Part shown: piece after piece, positions 29,350 to 37,359 of the stretch
How the letters are laid out: each line of letters starts with the position of its first letter
Position numbering within the stretch: the first letter of the stretch is position 1
NCBI GenBank assembly: GCA_016213105.1
Contig: JACRBN010000011.1
Location: 124,001-188,000, forward strand
Length of the DNA stretch: 64,000 nucleotides
From: Chloroflexota bacterium
Lineage (GTDB): Bacteria; Chloroflexota; Anaerolineae; Anaerolineales; Villigracilaceae
Direction of reading: 5' to 3'
The notes under the pieces: generated by a model
Told to the model about the DNA's origin: nothing
Seen by the model: only the letters and a program-made list of their open reading frames with translations
Database searches by the model: none
Made by a program: the position numbers and the translations under genes

Positions 29350-31221
29350 ATGAAGAGATTACTGGTGATTTTATTGATTGCGGTTTCCCTCCTCAAGCAA
29401 ACGGATGCGCGCGCCCAATCAGTGAGCGCGCGCGTTTCCTTGTTGGATAAGAATAACCGTCCCATCACCGCGCTGGTGGATGGGAACCAGGTCAGCCTGA
29501 AGATCGAGCTGGATGCGCCTGTCGACGGGATGCAGGTGGATTTCCTGCTCCCGGGCGTGGATGCGCCTGTGGGCGTCTGCTCCATCCCAAAGGGTGACCG
29601 CACCTGTCAGAGCGACCCTTTCCCCGCCCTGGGTTGGTACTGGAATCCTGATGGGTCGCCCCAGCCCCAGCGGACGGTCGCCGCGCGCGGAAACGGCCAG
29701 CCGCTCGACGGCAGCCTGACCGTGACGGTCGCCCCGCGGCCTGTCGTCATGGTACACGGCTTCAATGCCGATTACACCACCTGGCTGGCATACCTCGGCG
29801 CGCAGGGCTATCTGGCCTCGATGGGACTGCACGGCTATGCGGTCGGCGATGGACAGGTGCCTGGCGTGCTGGACACAGGCAGTTTGACCGACCCCGCCAG
29901 GCGGACGAATACCATCGCGCAGAATGCCGCCATCCTGGGCGAGTATATCGACAACGTGCAGAAGGCCACAGGCGCCGAGAAGGTCGACCTGCTGGTACAC
30001 AGCATGGGCGGCATGATCTCGCGTTATTACCTCGACCGCGTCATGACCGACGTGGATGCGGCGCAATTGGTGATCTTGGGCACGCCCATGGCGGGATCGA
30101 GCTGCGCCAGCCTGCCCGCCGCGCTGGGACTGATGCTGCCTGCCACGCTCGAAATCGAGCCGAGTTACATGGTGGGCGTCTTCAATCAACAGATCGTGCA
30201 TCGGCATGGGGTGCCGTTCCATGCCATCGCGGGGAAAAAACTGCTGGACGCGGTGCAGTCGCCCTGCACGCCTGTCCCGTCTGACCTGGTCGTGACGGTG
30301 GACAGCGTCAGGGCCATTCCCATGCCCGTGCAGGAGATCACCCTGCTGCACACGGAACTGAACACTTCCCCTGAAGTCTTCGAGAGTTTCGTCAAGCCGC
30401 TCCTGCAAACCCCGCCTGGAAAATTCGAGTCGCCTGCCGACCCACCGCCAGGTTCGACTCCGCCTGTCTCCCAGCAATACACCAAAATCTATACGGGACA
30501 CGTCAACCCAGGCGAAACGCAGGATGTGGTCATCAACATCGATCCGAACGTGACCGTGGCAAACTTCGCCCTGTACGACACCTCGCGCTCGCTGGATTTG
30601 ACCGTGGTCGGCGCAAGCGGCAATGCGATCCAACTGGACGCGCAGAAGAACGGCATGATCCGCGTGGACGATCCCTCGACGATGATTTATCTCGGCTACG
30701 GTTTCAATAATCCCAAGCCAGGCAGGTGGATCATCACCCTGCACACCACGAGCGCCACGCCACTCCAGGGCGCGGATTTTGCCATCAATGCCCAGTTCAA
30801 CGGCGGCGCGCAGTTGCAGGCCAGGCTGGATGTGACGACCCCCAAAGTGAACCAGTCCGTGACCATCTCCGCCCTGTTGACTGCGGACGGTGTCCCAGTT
30901 CCGCTGGATGGGGCGCAGGCTGCGGTGCGTCATCCCGATGGCCGTGTCGAAACGCTGGCGATGCAGGTTTCGAATAACAGCGCGATTCTTTCGCTGAAGC
31001 CGGACGAGACAGGCATCCACAGCGTGGAGGTCAGCGTCACCGCGCGCGCGCAGGATGGCTCCATCATTGACCGCGCCGTCCACCTGACCTTCGAGGCCGA
31101 GCCAACCGAATCGATCATCACCATAAACCGCATGATTGGTCTGGGCGGACTGCTGGTGCTGGCGATCCTGGTGGTGATGCTCGCCCGTCGGCGCAGAAGG
31201 AAGAAATCCGTCCCTGGATGA
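29350..31221 (+). CDS. secreted, C-terminally anchored lipase-like alpha/beta hydrolase
   Basis: 623 residues. A signal peptide (about 1-23) is followed by an N-terminal beta domain, then a hydrolase domain with VVMVHGFNADYTTW (oxyanion region) and LLVHSMGGMISRY with nucleophile Ser in the VHSMGG elbow. The C-terminal half has Ig-like beta domains and ends in one hydrophobic helix plus RRRRRKK, a stop-transfer anchor. It probably hydrolyses lipids or esters at the cell surface. GGAG precedes the ATG. It lies 19 bases after fdhA, but function suggests it is separate. Confidence 0.82.
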   Translation: MKRLLVILLIAVSLLKQTDARAQSVSARVSLLDKNNRPITALVDGNQVSLKIELDAPVDGMQVDFLLPGVDAPVGVCSIPKGDRTCQSDPFPALGWYWNPDGSPQPQRTVAARGNGQPLDGSLTVTVAPRPVVMVHGFNADYTTWLAYLGAQGYLASMGLHGYAVGDGQVPGVLDTGSLTDPARRTNTIAQNAAILGEYIDNVQKATGAEKVDLLVHSMGGMISRYYLDRVMTDVDAAQLVILGTPMAGSSCASLPAALGLMLPATLEIEPSYMVGVFNQQIVHRHGVPFHAIAGKKLLDAVQSPCTPVPSDLVVTVDSVRAIPMPVQEITLLHTELNTSPEVFESFVKPLLQTPPGKFESPADPPPGSTPPVSQQYTKIYTGHVNPGETQDVVINIDPNVTVANFALYDTSRSLDLTVVGASGNAIQLDAQKNGMIRVDDPSTMIYLGYGFNNPKPGRWIITLHTTSATPLQGADFAINAQFNGGAQLQARLDVTTPKVNQSVTISALLTADGVPVPLDGAQAAVRHPDGRVETLAMQVSNNSAILSLKPDETGIHSVEVSVTARAQDGSIIDRAVHLTFEAEPTESIITINRMIGLGGLLVLAILVVMLARRRRRKKSVPG

Positions 31222-31289
31222 ATCAGCGCAGGCAAACGCTCTCGATTGTCCCCCGCTAAATTGCGGCAAAACCGGTATGTGAGCACTAC

Positions 31290-32060
31290 ATGATCTCTTT
31301 TGACCCCAAGCAGGTGTTCAGTTCGCGCGTCGACAACTATATCAAGTACCGCCCGGGTTATCCAGCTCTGCTGCTGGATGACCTGATCAAAGGATGTGGC
31401 TTGATGCCTGATTGGCGCGTGGCCGATATTGGCTCGGGAACCGGGCAGTTGGCGCGCCTGTTCCTGGATTTTGGCTGCGCCGTGACTTGCGTGGAACCCA
31501 ATGAGGAGATGCGCCTGGCAGGAGAGCAAATTTTTACGGGTCACTCGGGCTTCACCAGCCTGGCAGGAAGCGCCGAGATCACCGGGCTTGCAGATGCGAG
31601 CGTGGATCTGGTCGGGGCTGGGATGGCTTTCCACTGGTTTGATGCGCCTCGCGCCAGGCTTGAGTTTCAACGCATCCTTGCCCCAGGCGGATGGGTGGCC
31701 CTGGTTTGGAATCGCATGTTGACCGGCCCGCAGCCGTTCATGCAAGCCTATACCGGATTGATCCTCGAATATGGCCCGGGTTGGACGGAGACCCTGCGCC
31801 GTGACCAGCCGGGCAGTTCTTTGGATCTGCCTGGCTTCTTTGGCGGTGTTTTTCAGCGTGCAGCTTTTCCCATCCATCAGTTCCTGGACTGGGATGGTTT
31901 ATGCGGGCGCACTCTCACGATTGCCCATCTCCCTCAAACCGATGATCCCGCCCATTCGCCCCTGTTCGACCGCGTGCGCAACATCTTTGACCGCCACCAA
32001 AACAACGGGCAGGTTACGATGCACTATGAGACCGAGCTGTACTACGGCCGCCTGGCATGA
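31290..32060 (+). CDS. class I SAM-dependent methyltransferase
   Basis: 256 residues. VADIGSGTGQLARLF near 44-58 is the SAM-binding motif I, CVEPNEEM the motif with the acidic ribose-binding residue, and later AGMAFHWFD and PGGWVALVWN fit the UbiE-like class. The substrate is unknown. It lies between a lipase-like gene and the CPBP protease, with a short spacer on each side. Confidence 0.85.
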   Translation: MISFDPKQVFSSRVDNYIKYRPGYPALLLDDLIKGCGLMPDWRVADIGSGTGQLARLFLDFGCAVTCVEPNEEMRLAGEQIFTGHSGFTSLAGSAEITGLADASVDLVGAGMAFHWFDAPRARLEFQRILAPGGWVALVWNRMLTGPQPFMQAYTGLILEYGPGWTETLRRDQPGSSLDLPGFFGGVFQRAAFPIHQFLDWDGLCGRTLTIAHLPQTDDPAHSPLFDRVRNIFDRHQNNGQVTMHYETELYYGRLA

Positions 32061-32076
32061 AGATCAGATTGGCAAT

Positions 32077-32106
32077 TGAAGTGCGGGTCAGGAAAACCGT
32101 ATAATG
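32077..32106 (+). promoter_or_regulatory. sigma-70 type promoter of the CPBP gene
   Basis: TTGAAG (32077-32082) and TATAAT (32101-32106) are spaced by 18 bases. GAAAGGAG lies before the ATG at 32141. Confidence 0.7.
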
Positions 32107-32140
32107 AGATCGAGCATGACCGTTCCTGAAAGGAGCAAAC

Positions 32141-33055
32141 ATGGCGGCCAGTCCTTCCACTTCATCACGCAAAACCTTGATTGTCATCGCCTGGGTCTTT
32201 TTGTTATTAGCCTCCCAACTGCCCCGCATCATCCTTCAGGAGGTTTTCCATCAGGACATTTCTGAAGACGTGCGCTCTGCGATCACGGCAGGCGTGGTCC
32301 TTGTTGGCCTGGCGTTGACCTACCTCTGGGAATCCGTCCGCCCTCTGCGTTCCTTCTTCATTTTGTTCCTCGTGCTGGTCGGGGTCGAGTGGGCCGTTTT
32401 TACGAAGCTGGATCAACTCCCGATCTACCAGTCCTGGCTGAATCATCCATCCTTCAACGTTTACATGCTGGCGGAACAATCCCTGCGCCTGCTAGTGACC
32501 CTGGGGATCATTGCGGCATTGTTCATGCTGAAGAAGAGTCGGGATGCCTTTTTCCTGGTCAAAGGCGATACCAGCGCGCCCGTGGAGCCTGTCAAAGTGT
32601 TGGGCATTAAATCGACCGAACGCTGGAATACGCTGGGACGCAACTTTTCGATCTTCCTCAGCCTGGGCACGCTGACCTTTCTGGTGCTGGCGGGCAGGCC
32701 GCCGCTGGATATCGTCCTCCGCGCCCTGCCATTCCTGCCCGCCATCCTGCTGGCCGCCGCACTGAACGCCTTCAACGAGGAGATGACCTACAAGGCCTCC
32801 TTCCTGTCCATGTTGGAGGAGCCGCTGGGCAGGCATCAGGCTCTTTGGCTGATGGCGGCTTATTTCGGGATCGGCCACTTCTACGGCGTGCCATACGGCG
32901 TCATCGGCGTGCTGATGGCGGGTTTCCTGGGCTGGTTCCTGGGCAAGTCGATGCTTGAAACGCGCGGCCTGGCCTGGGCCTGGCTCATTCATTTCTTTCA
33001 GGACGTGTTGATTTTTGCCTTCCTGGCCATCGGTTCGATTACGCCCGGGGGATGA
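32141..33055 (+). CDS. CPBP-family intramembrane metalloprotease (Abi type)
   Basis: 304 residues with about eight hydrophobic segments. The motifs FNEEMTYK near 210, GIGHFYG near 245 and IHFFQD near 285 supply the Glu-Glu and His residues of the CPBP (Rce1-like) active site. Some members cleave prenylated or bacteriocin-related peptides; the role of this one is unknown. AAAGGAG stands 6 bases before the ATG. A terminator follows 16 bases after the stop. Confidence 0.88.
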   Translation: MAASPSTSSRKTLIVIAWVFLLLASQLPRIILQEVFHQDISEDVRSAITAGVVLVGLALTYLWESVRPLRSFFILFLVLVGVEWAVFTKLDQLPIYQSWLNHPSFNVYMLAEQSLRLLVTLGIIAALFMLKKSRDAFFLVKGDTSAPVEPVKVLGIKSTERWNTLGRNFSIFLSLGTLTFLVLAGRPPLDIVLRALPFLPAILLAAALNAFNEEMTYKASFLSMLEEPLGRHQALWLMAAYFGIGHFYGVPYGVIGVLMAGFLGWFLGKSMLETRGLAWAWLIHFFQDVLIFAFLAIGSITPGG

Positions 33056-33071
33056 GATATTTTATCGACCT

Positions 33072-33105
33072 AAAAAGAGACTCGCTGTAAGGCGAGTCTC
33101 TTTTT
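33072..33105. terminator. rho-independent terminator between convergent genes
   Basis: Stem AAAAAGAGACTCGC / GCGAGTCTCTTTTT with a 6-base loop. It serves the CPBP gene and the facing arginine deiminase gene. Confidence 0.88.
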
Positions 33106-33120
33106 GCATTCATAAAATTC

Positions 33121-34374
33121 CTACTCATCCCGCGCGATGGGACAGGTCATGCAGTGCCCGCCGCCGCGGCCCTTGCCCAGTTCGAAGCCGGGGATGGCGA
33201 TCACCTCCACGCCCACGGAACGCATCCTGGCGATGGTGTGCGTATTGCGCTCATAGACGATGACCACGCCTGGTTCAAGGGCGACCGTGTTGTTGGCGTC
33301 GTCCCATTGCTCGCGCTCGCTTTGGTACTGGTCGCCACCCGTCTCGACCACCGTCAGCTTGACCTTGAGCGCGTCCTCCACCGCGGAGAGGATGCTCGTC
33401 TCGTGGGTCACATGAAAGTCGCCGTGCTTTTTGCCCGGTCGCAGGCTGATGGCCTGGATTTGGTCGACCACCTTTGGGAAGAGAGTCAGCTTGTCGCGGT
33501 CGAGCATGGTGAAGACCGTGTCGAGGTGCATGTGGGCGCGGTCTTTGGTCATGACGCAGGCGATGACCCGTTCTGCGCTGCCGCTGTTGAAGAGCGCATC
33601 CGTGACCTGCTCGATCATGCTGCCCTGCGTCCGCTCGGACATGCCGATCAGCACCGTCTTGTTCCCGATGGGCAGCACGTCGCCGCCTTCGAGCGCGGAG
33701 CGGCTGAAGTTCTGCATGTTGAACTCGCCGTCGGTACGGTTTGGGTACCAGAATGGGAATCCCGCCTCCCTGAACATGGGATGATACTTGTAAATGGCAT
33801 ACATGTTGAGCGCCTCGCGCCGCCGCGCGGGCCAGTACATCGGGTTGGCCGAAACGCCATCGAATATCCAGCAGGAGGAGTCGCGCGTGAAGAGCGTATT
33901 GGGCAGGGGCGGCAGCAGGAAGGCGTTCATGTCGGTCAACGCCGCGGCGTGCAGGGAGATGTGACGGTAGGCCGCCCAGTCGATGCCCGACTCGCCCGCG
34001 GTCAGCCCGCCAATCAGGTGTTTGGCGAGGAACTCGGGCGAAAGGCCCATCAGGTGATGGCGGACTTCATCGACCAGCGCCCAGCCGACGGTGTATTCCG
34101 TGGCGACCTGCTCGACGATCAGCCGCCGCGCCTCCTCGCTGACGCGCAAGGTCTCGGCCAGCAAATCCTGCACGTAATAGACTTCCACGCCGCGTTCGCG
34201 CATGACCTGCGTGAAATGGTCATGTTCCAGTTGCGCGCGCTCCACCCACAACACATCATCGAACAACAGCTCGTCGTGATTGGACGGGGTCAGGCGCTGC
34301 AGACTCAACTCGGGGCGATGCACGATGACCTTGCGCAGTTTGCCAACTTCTGAATGGACGCCAAAGGGTTGCAT
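33121..34374 (-). CDS. arcA: arginine deiminase
   Basis: 417 residues from the ATG at 34374; the frame continues upstream through repeat DNA only. Catalytic features: FTRD near 157, EGGDVLPIG near 215, [14 protein letters not shown] near 275, and GGGHCMTCP with nucleophile Cys408. It converts arginine to citrulline and ammonia. ornithine carbamoyltransferase (arcB) and carbamate kinase (arcC) are not in the window, so the rest of the pathway is elsewhere or absent. Its upstream region is a repeat block, 34396-34515. Confidence 0.93.
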   Translation of the reverse strand: MQPFGVHSEVGKLRKVIVHRPELSLQRLTPSNHDELLFDDVLWVERAQLEHDHFTQVMRERGVEVYYVQDLLAETLRVSEEARRLIVEQVATEYTVGWALVDEVRHHLMGLSPEFLAKHLIGGLTAGESGIDWAAYRHISLHAAALTDMNAFLLPPLPNTLFTRDSSCWIFDGVSANPMYWPARRREALNMYAIYKYHPMFREAGFPFWYPNRTDGEFNMQNFSRSALEGGDVLPIGNKTVLIGMSERTQGSMIEQVTDALFNSGSAERVIACVMTKDRAHMHLDTVFTMLDRDKLTLFPKVVDQIQAISLRPGKKHGDFHVTHETSILSAVEDALKVKLTVVETGGDQYQSEREQWDDANNTVALEPGVVIVYERNTHTIARMRSVGVEVIAIPGFELGKGRGGGHCMTCPIARDE

Positions 34375-34395
34375 GGTGTGTCTCCTGATAAATTT

Positions 34396-34515
34396 TCGCA
34401 CTGAGCGGAGTGAGCCGACAGGCGAACGTAGTCGAAGTGCGATGTTGATAAAAAGGCTTTCCTGTGCGCTGCCCTTCGACTTCGCCGCTATCGCGGCTTC
34501 GCTCAGGGCGAAGTT
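34396..34515 (-). repeat. long palindromic repeat (family A) upstream of arcA
   Basis: GCACTGAGCGGAGTGAGCC and CGTAGTCGAAGTGC face GCCCTTCGACTTCGCC and GGCTTCGCTCAGGGCGAAG. The 310-base space between arcA and yigZ holds this element, the family B element at 34579-34645 and the yigZ promoter; nothing else was seen. Confidence 0.75.
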
Positions 34516-34578
34516 TACAATACAACCAATATAGCATTTCCCACTTTCCCTGCGCACAGTCCATTTGTCCCAACGACC

Positions 34579-34645
34579 TGGAGTCCAAAGTCTCCCGACT
34601 TTGGAATGTTCATGGGCGGGCCAACGTCGGGAGACGTTGACTCCA
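34579..34645 (+). repeat. paired palindromic repeat (family B) upstream of yigZ
   Basis: Two hairpins, CCAAAGTCTCCCGACTTTGG and CCAACGTCGGGAGACGTTG, are framed by GGAGT and ACTCC. It is nearly a mirror of 7964-8019. Confidence 0.75.
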
Positions 34646-34647
34646 AT

Positions 34648-34677
34648 TTGAATGAATACGCTGCTTTCCGTTAAAAT
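34648..34677 (+). promoter_or_regulatory. promoter giving a likely leaderless yigZ message
   Basis: TTGAAT (34648-34653) and TAAAAT (34672-34677) are spaced by 18 bases. The ATG at 34685 is 7 bases past the -10 box, where transcription should start. No ribosome site precedes that ATG. Confidence 0.55.
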
Positions 34678-34684
34678 GGATCGC

Positions 34685-35320
34685 ATGTCCAAGCCGTATC
34701 AAATCCCGCTCAACGAAATCCGCCGCGAGCATGTGGTGGTCAACTCGCGTTTTATCGCCACGCTGGCGCCTGCCCTGAACATCGATGAGGCGCGCGCCTT
34801 CATGGCCCGCATCCGAAAGGAATTCGCCGATGCCTCGCATAATGTCCCAGCCTACATCATCGGCGGCGGCAACACGGTGACCGAGTATTTCTCCGATGAC
34901 GGCGAGCCTGTGGGGACTTCGGGCCGCCCCGCGCTGACCGTTCTGCGCGGCAGCGGACTTGGCGATTGTGCGCTGGTCATCACACGCTATTTTGGCGGCA
35001 CCCTGCTCGGCACGGGCGGATTGGTCAAGGCCTACACCGAGTCGGCGCAGATGGTCGTCAACGCCGTGGGGCGCGGGGAACGGGTGCTGACGCACCTGGC
35101 GCTGCTGGCGATTCCCTATAACCTGCTGGAGCGCGTCCGCCTGCTGGTCAGCCGTCAGCGCGGACAGATCCTGGGCGAGGACTTTGCCGCTGACATCACC
35201 CTGACCCTGCAATTCCCCGTGGATTCATTCGAAGCCTTCCAAACCGACCTGCGCGAACTATCGGCGGGCAAATTGCGGGCCGAGGTGATCGAGACGAAGG
35301 AAATGATCGTCCCCATATAA
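34685..35320 (+). CDS. YigZ/IMPACT family protein
   Basis: 211 residues from the ATG at 34685. Two earlier in-frame ATG codons (34652, 34676) would lie in the promoter. [27 protein letters not shown] and [20 protein letters not shown] (about 100-119) are the IMPACT-domain signature; a DUF1949-type domain makes the last 60 residues. Homologues bind ribosome or translation regulators in eukaryotes; in bacteria the role is uncertain. The nearest transcription signal suggests a leaderless message. Confidence 0.85.
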   Translation: MSKPYQIPLNEIRREHVVVNSRFIATLAPALNIDEARAFMARIRKEFADASHNVPAYIIGGGNTVTEYFSDDGEPVGTSGRPALTVLRGSGLGDCALVITRYFGGTLLGTGGLVKAYTESAQMVVNAVGRGERVLTHLALLAIPYNLLERVRLLVSRQRGQILGEDFAADITLTLQFPVDSFEAFQTDLRELSAGKLRAEVIETKEMIVPI

Positions 35321-35448
35321 AAACAGGGACAATCCCCAAATCCAATTCTTGTGCTCCTGGTAGATTCGCTGACATGTGTGCCCAGGGCAGGGGCGCAATT
35401 GGTGTAAAAACCCAGCGGGAGTATTGGAAGAGATGATCGTTTTGAAAT

Positions 35449-35484
35449 AAAAAGCGGGGCGACCCATTACGCGCGAGTCGCCCC
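35449..35484 (-). terminator. rho-independent terminator, minus strand
   Basis: Stem GGGGCGAC / GTCGCCCC with five A on the left, which read as a T run on the minus strand. It ends the cysteine-peptidase pair. The remaining spacer 35321-35507 shows an AATTACCAATTACC repeat and no gene. Confidence 0.8.
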
Positions 35485-35507
35485 AGCCAATTACCAATTA
35501 CCGATCC

Positions 35508-36335
35508 CTACCCCCCCGGGGCCGTCTGGGCGACGCGCTTTACCCAGCGCCCGTCCCAGTTGTCCACGCCGCCGCAGGAGGTGGTGAACTCATCGTAGGA
35601 GTATTCCTCGCGGCGATTGGGGAAGGGGTTGTACAACTCGACCCAGCCGCCGTTGCCGCCATTCCTGCCGACAGGCGTGACCTTGTCCAGCACCACCCAA
35701 TGTCCTGTGCCTGAGCCTCTCAAACGCCCCGTACCGCTGTCGATGTTCACGCCCGCGATCAACTGGTGCGTCTGGATCATTCTGGCGAAGCGACCGGGCG
35801 AGGGCTGGTAGCCGATGAGCGGATCGGTCAGGCCCGCCTTGAGCGGCAGGATGTCTTCGGGCAGCTTGCCGTACAGCTTCAGGATGTCCTCCAGTGTGCC
35901 GGGGCCGGTGCCCTTATCCGTGGTTCCGCCGATGGTTCTGTTGTAGGCGTCGGGCAGGTTCTGCTTCCACTTGACCAGCAGATTGTCGATGGAATCGCCC
36001 ACAATGAAGGCCACGCAGAGTTGCCCGCACAGGTTATTCTTGACGTCGCCATCCACGATCATGTATTGGGCGGCATCGTTCGGGTCGGGCGTGGCAGCGG
36101 TGATGGATACCTCGGTGGGGAATTTCTCCAGGTAGTCTTCCAGGTAGACCGCGTTCACCCAGCCGTTCCGACCGCCGTAAGTGATCTCCGCCCAGACGGT
36201 CTGATGCCCGGCGAGGGTCAGGGTCAGTTCGTTCCCCGTGGGCAGGACGATGACGCCCGCGGGCAGGTCGAGGAGTTTGGCGCCGTTGGGGGCCGCGCGA
36301 AAGGCGCCGAGATCGATGATCCATTTTTGATTCAT
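35508..36335 (-). CDS. SH3-like plus C39-like cysteine peptidase, copy 1
   Basis: 275 residues from the ATG at 36335, preceded by AAAGGATG. N-terminal part (about 10-70) with WAEITYGGRNGWVNAVYLED resembles a bacterial SH3 domain. The second part has NNLCGQLCVAF (Cys103), GHWVVLDKVTP (His212) and ELYNPFPN (Asn236), an order fitting a papain/C39-type triad. No signal peptide is visible. It is paralogous to the upstream gene, with 17 bases between them. Not assigned to a named system; a cytoplasmic protease or transglutaminase-like role is possible. Confidence 0.7.
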   Translation of the reverse strand: MNQKWIIDLGAFRAAPNGAKLLDLPAGVIVLPTGNELTLTLAGHQTVWAEITYGGRNGWVNAVYLEDYLEKFPTEVSITAATPDPNDAAQYMIVDGDVKNNLCGQLCVAFIVGDSIDNLLVKWKQNLPDAYNRTIGGTTDKGTGPGTLEDILKLYGKLPEDILPLKAGLTDPLIGYQPSPGRFARMIQTHQLIAGVNIDSGTGRLRGSGTGHWVVLDKVTPVGRNGGNGGWVELYNPFPNRREEYSYDEFTTSCGGVDNWDGRWVKRVAQTAPGG

Positions 36336-36352
36336 GTTTGCATCCTTTCGCA

Positions 36353-37234
36353 TTATCCGCCGAGGTTTCGCTCGACCCACCAGCCCGACCAAGCCGGGCT
36401 GCTGCACGATTTGTAGAACTCATTGAACGAGTATTCTTGGCGGCGGTTGTGGAAGGGGTTGTAGAGTTCGACGCGGCCCGCGTTTCTGCCGTTGGGGGTG
36501 ATTTTGTCCACCACGACCCAGTGGCCGATGCCTTTTTCCACGACGGGACGGTTCTTCCCGCGTTTGGTCGAACTGTCGTCGGGTTTGCGGATCAGCCTGC
36601 CGTAGGAATTGATCGTGACCAGCGCCACCAGGAAGTGCGTTTCGAGCATCCTGCCCATGCGCCCCTGGGTCGGCTCGAACCCGACCAGCGGGTCGGTCAG
36701 GCCTGCCTTGAAGCTGACCAGTTGGCCGTTGTCGGTGCTGTACTCGTAGGCGGTGAGGATGCTGCGTATATCTTCCGGGCCGGTGGGCTTGTCACGGTCC
36801 CCCGCCAGGATGTTGTTGTAAAAGCCCGGGGCGGCCGCCTTCCATTTGGCGAGCAGCATGTCAATGTCCTCGCCGACGATGAAGGCAACGCACAACTCCC
36901 CGCACATGTTGAATTTCTGTTTACCCCCGACCAGCATATACTGGGGCGCGTCGTTGAGTTCGGGTGTGGGATTGGGGATCACCACTTCCGTATTCGGGAA
37001 GGGCTCGATGTAATCCTCCAGGTAGGCGTCGTTGACCCAGCCTGTCGAGACGATGCCGTCCCCGCCGGTATGCTGGACCTCGGTCCACGTGCTGTCGTGG
37101 CCGTTGATCGACAGGTTCCTTTGCTGGCCTGTCGGTTCGAGCAGCGCGCCGCAGGAGAGATCGAAACGCTTGATGCCGTTGGGGTCGACTAAAAAGGGGG
37201 TGACTCTTGCATAGCACCATTTCTTTCCGGACAT
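36353..37234 (-). CDS. SH3-like plus C39-like cysteine peptidase, copy 2
   Basis: 293 residues from the ATG at 37234, preceded by AAGGAGG. The same layout as copy 1: an SH3-like segment with TEVQHTGG and STGWVNDAYLEDY, then FNMCGELCVAFIVG (Cys111), GIGHWVVVDKITP (His238) and ELYNPFHN (Asn259). The ATG follows the ABC operon terminator, so the pair has its own promoter. Conservation of Cys, His and Asn in both copies suggests both are active. Family not recognised beyond the fold. Confidence 0.7.
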   Translation of the reverse strand: MSGKKWCYARVTPFLVDPNGIKRFDLSCGALLEPTGQQRNLSINGHDSTWTEVQHTGGDGIVSTGWVNDAYLEDYIEPFPNTEVVIPNPTPELNDAPQYMLVGGKQKFNMCGELCVAFIVGEDIDMLLAKWKAAAPGFYNNILAGDRDKPTGPEDIRSILTAYEYSTDNGQLVSFKAGLTDPLVGFEPTQGRMGRMLETHFLVALVTINSYGRLIRKPDDSSTKRGKNRPVVEKGIGHWVVVDKITPNGRNAGRVELYNPFHNRRQEYSFNEFYKSCSSPAWSGWWVERNLGG

Positions 37235-37326
37235 ATGTTCCTCCTTGTAGAACGAATGGACAGCAGACTGCCGGTGCCGAATGTACGTTAAAAGTATAGC
37301 ACGGCTGTCAAGATACGCTTTTAAAC

Positions 37327-37353
37327 AAAAAAGGGGCGACAGAACGTCGCCCC
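37327..37353 (-). terminator. rho-independent terminator of the ABC operon
   Basis: On the minus strand GGGGCGAC and GTCGCCCC form the stem around AGAAC, followed by TTTTTT. It ends 7 bases after the permease stop. Confidence 0.85.
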
Positions 37354-37359
37354 TACGAA

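Noticed and set aside
29419-31269. 616-codon open frame opposite the lipase-like gene
   Set aside because: It is fully antisense to a gene with clear signal peptide, nucleophile elbow and anchor.
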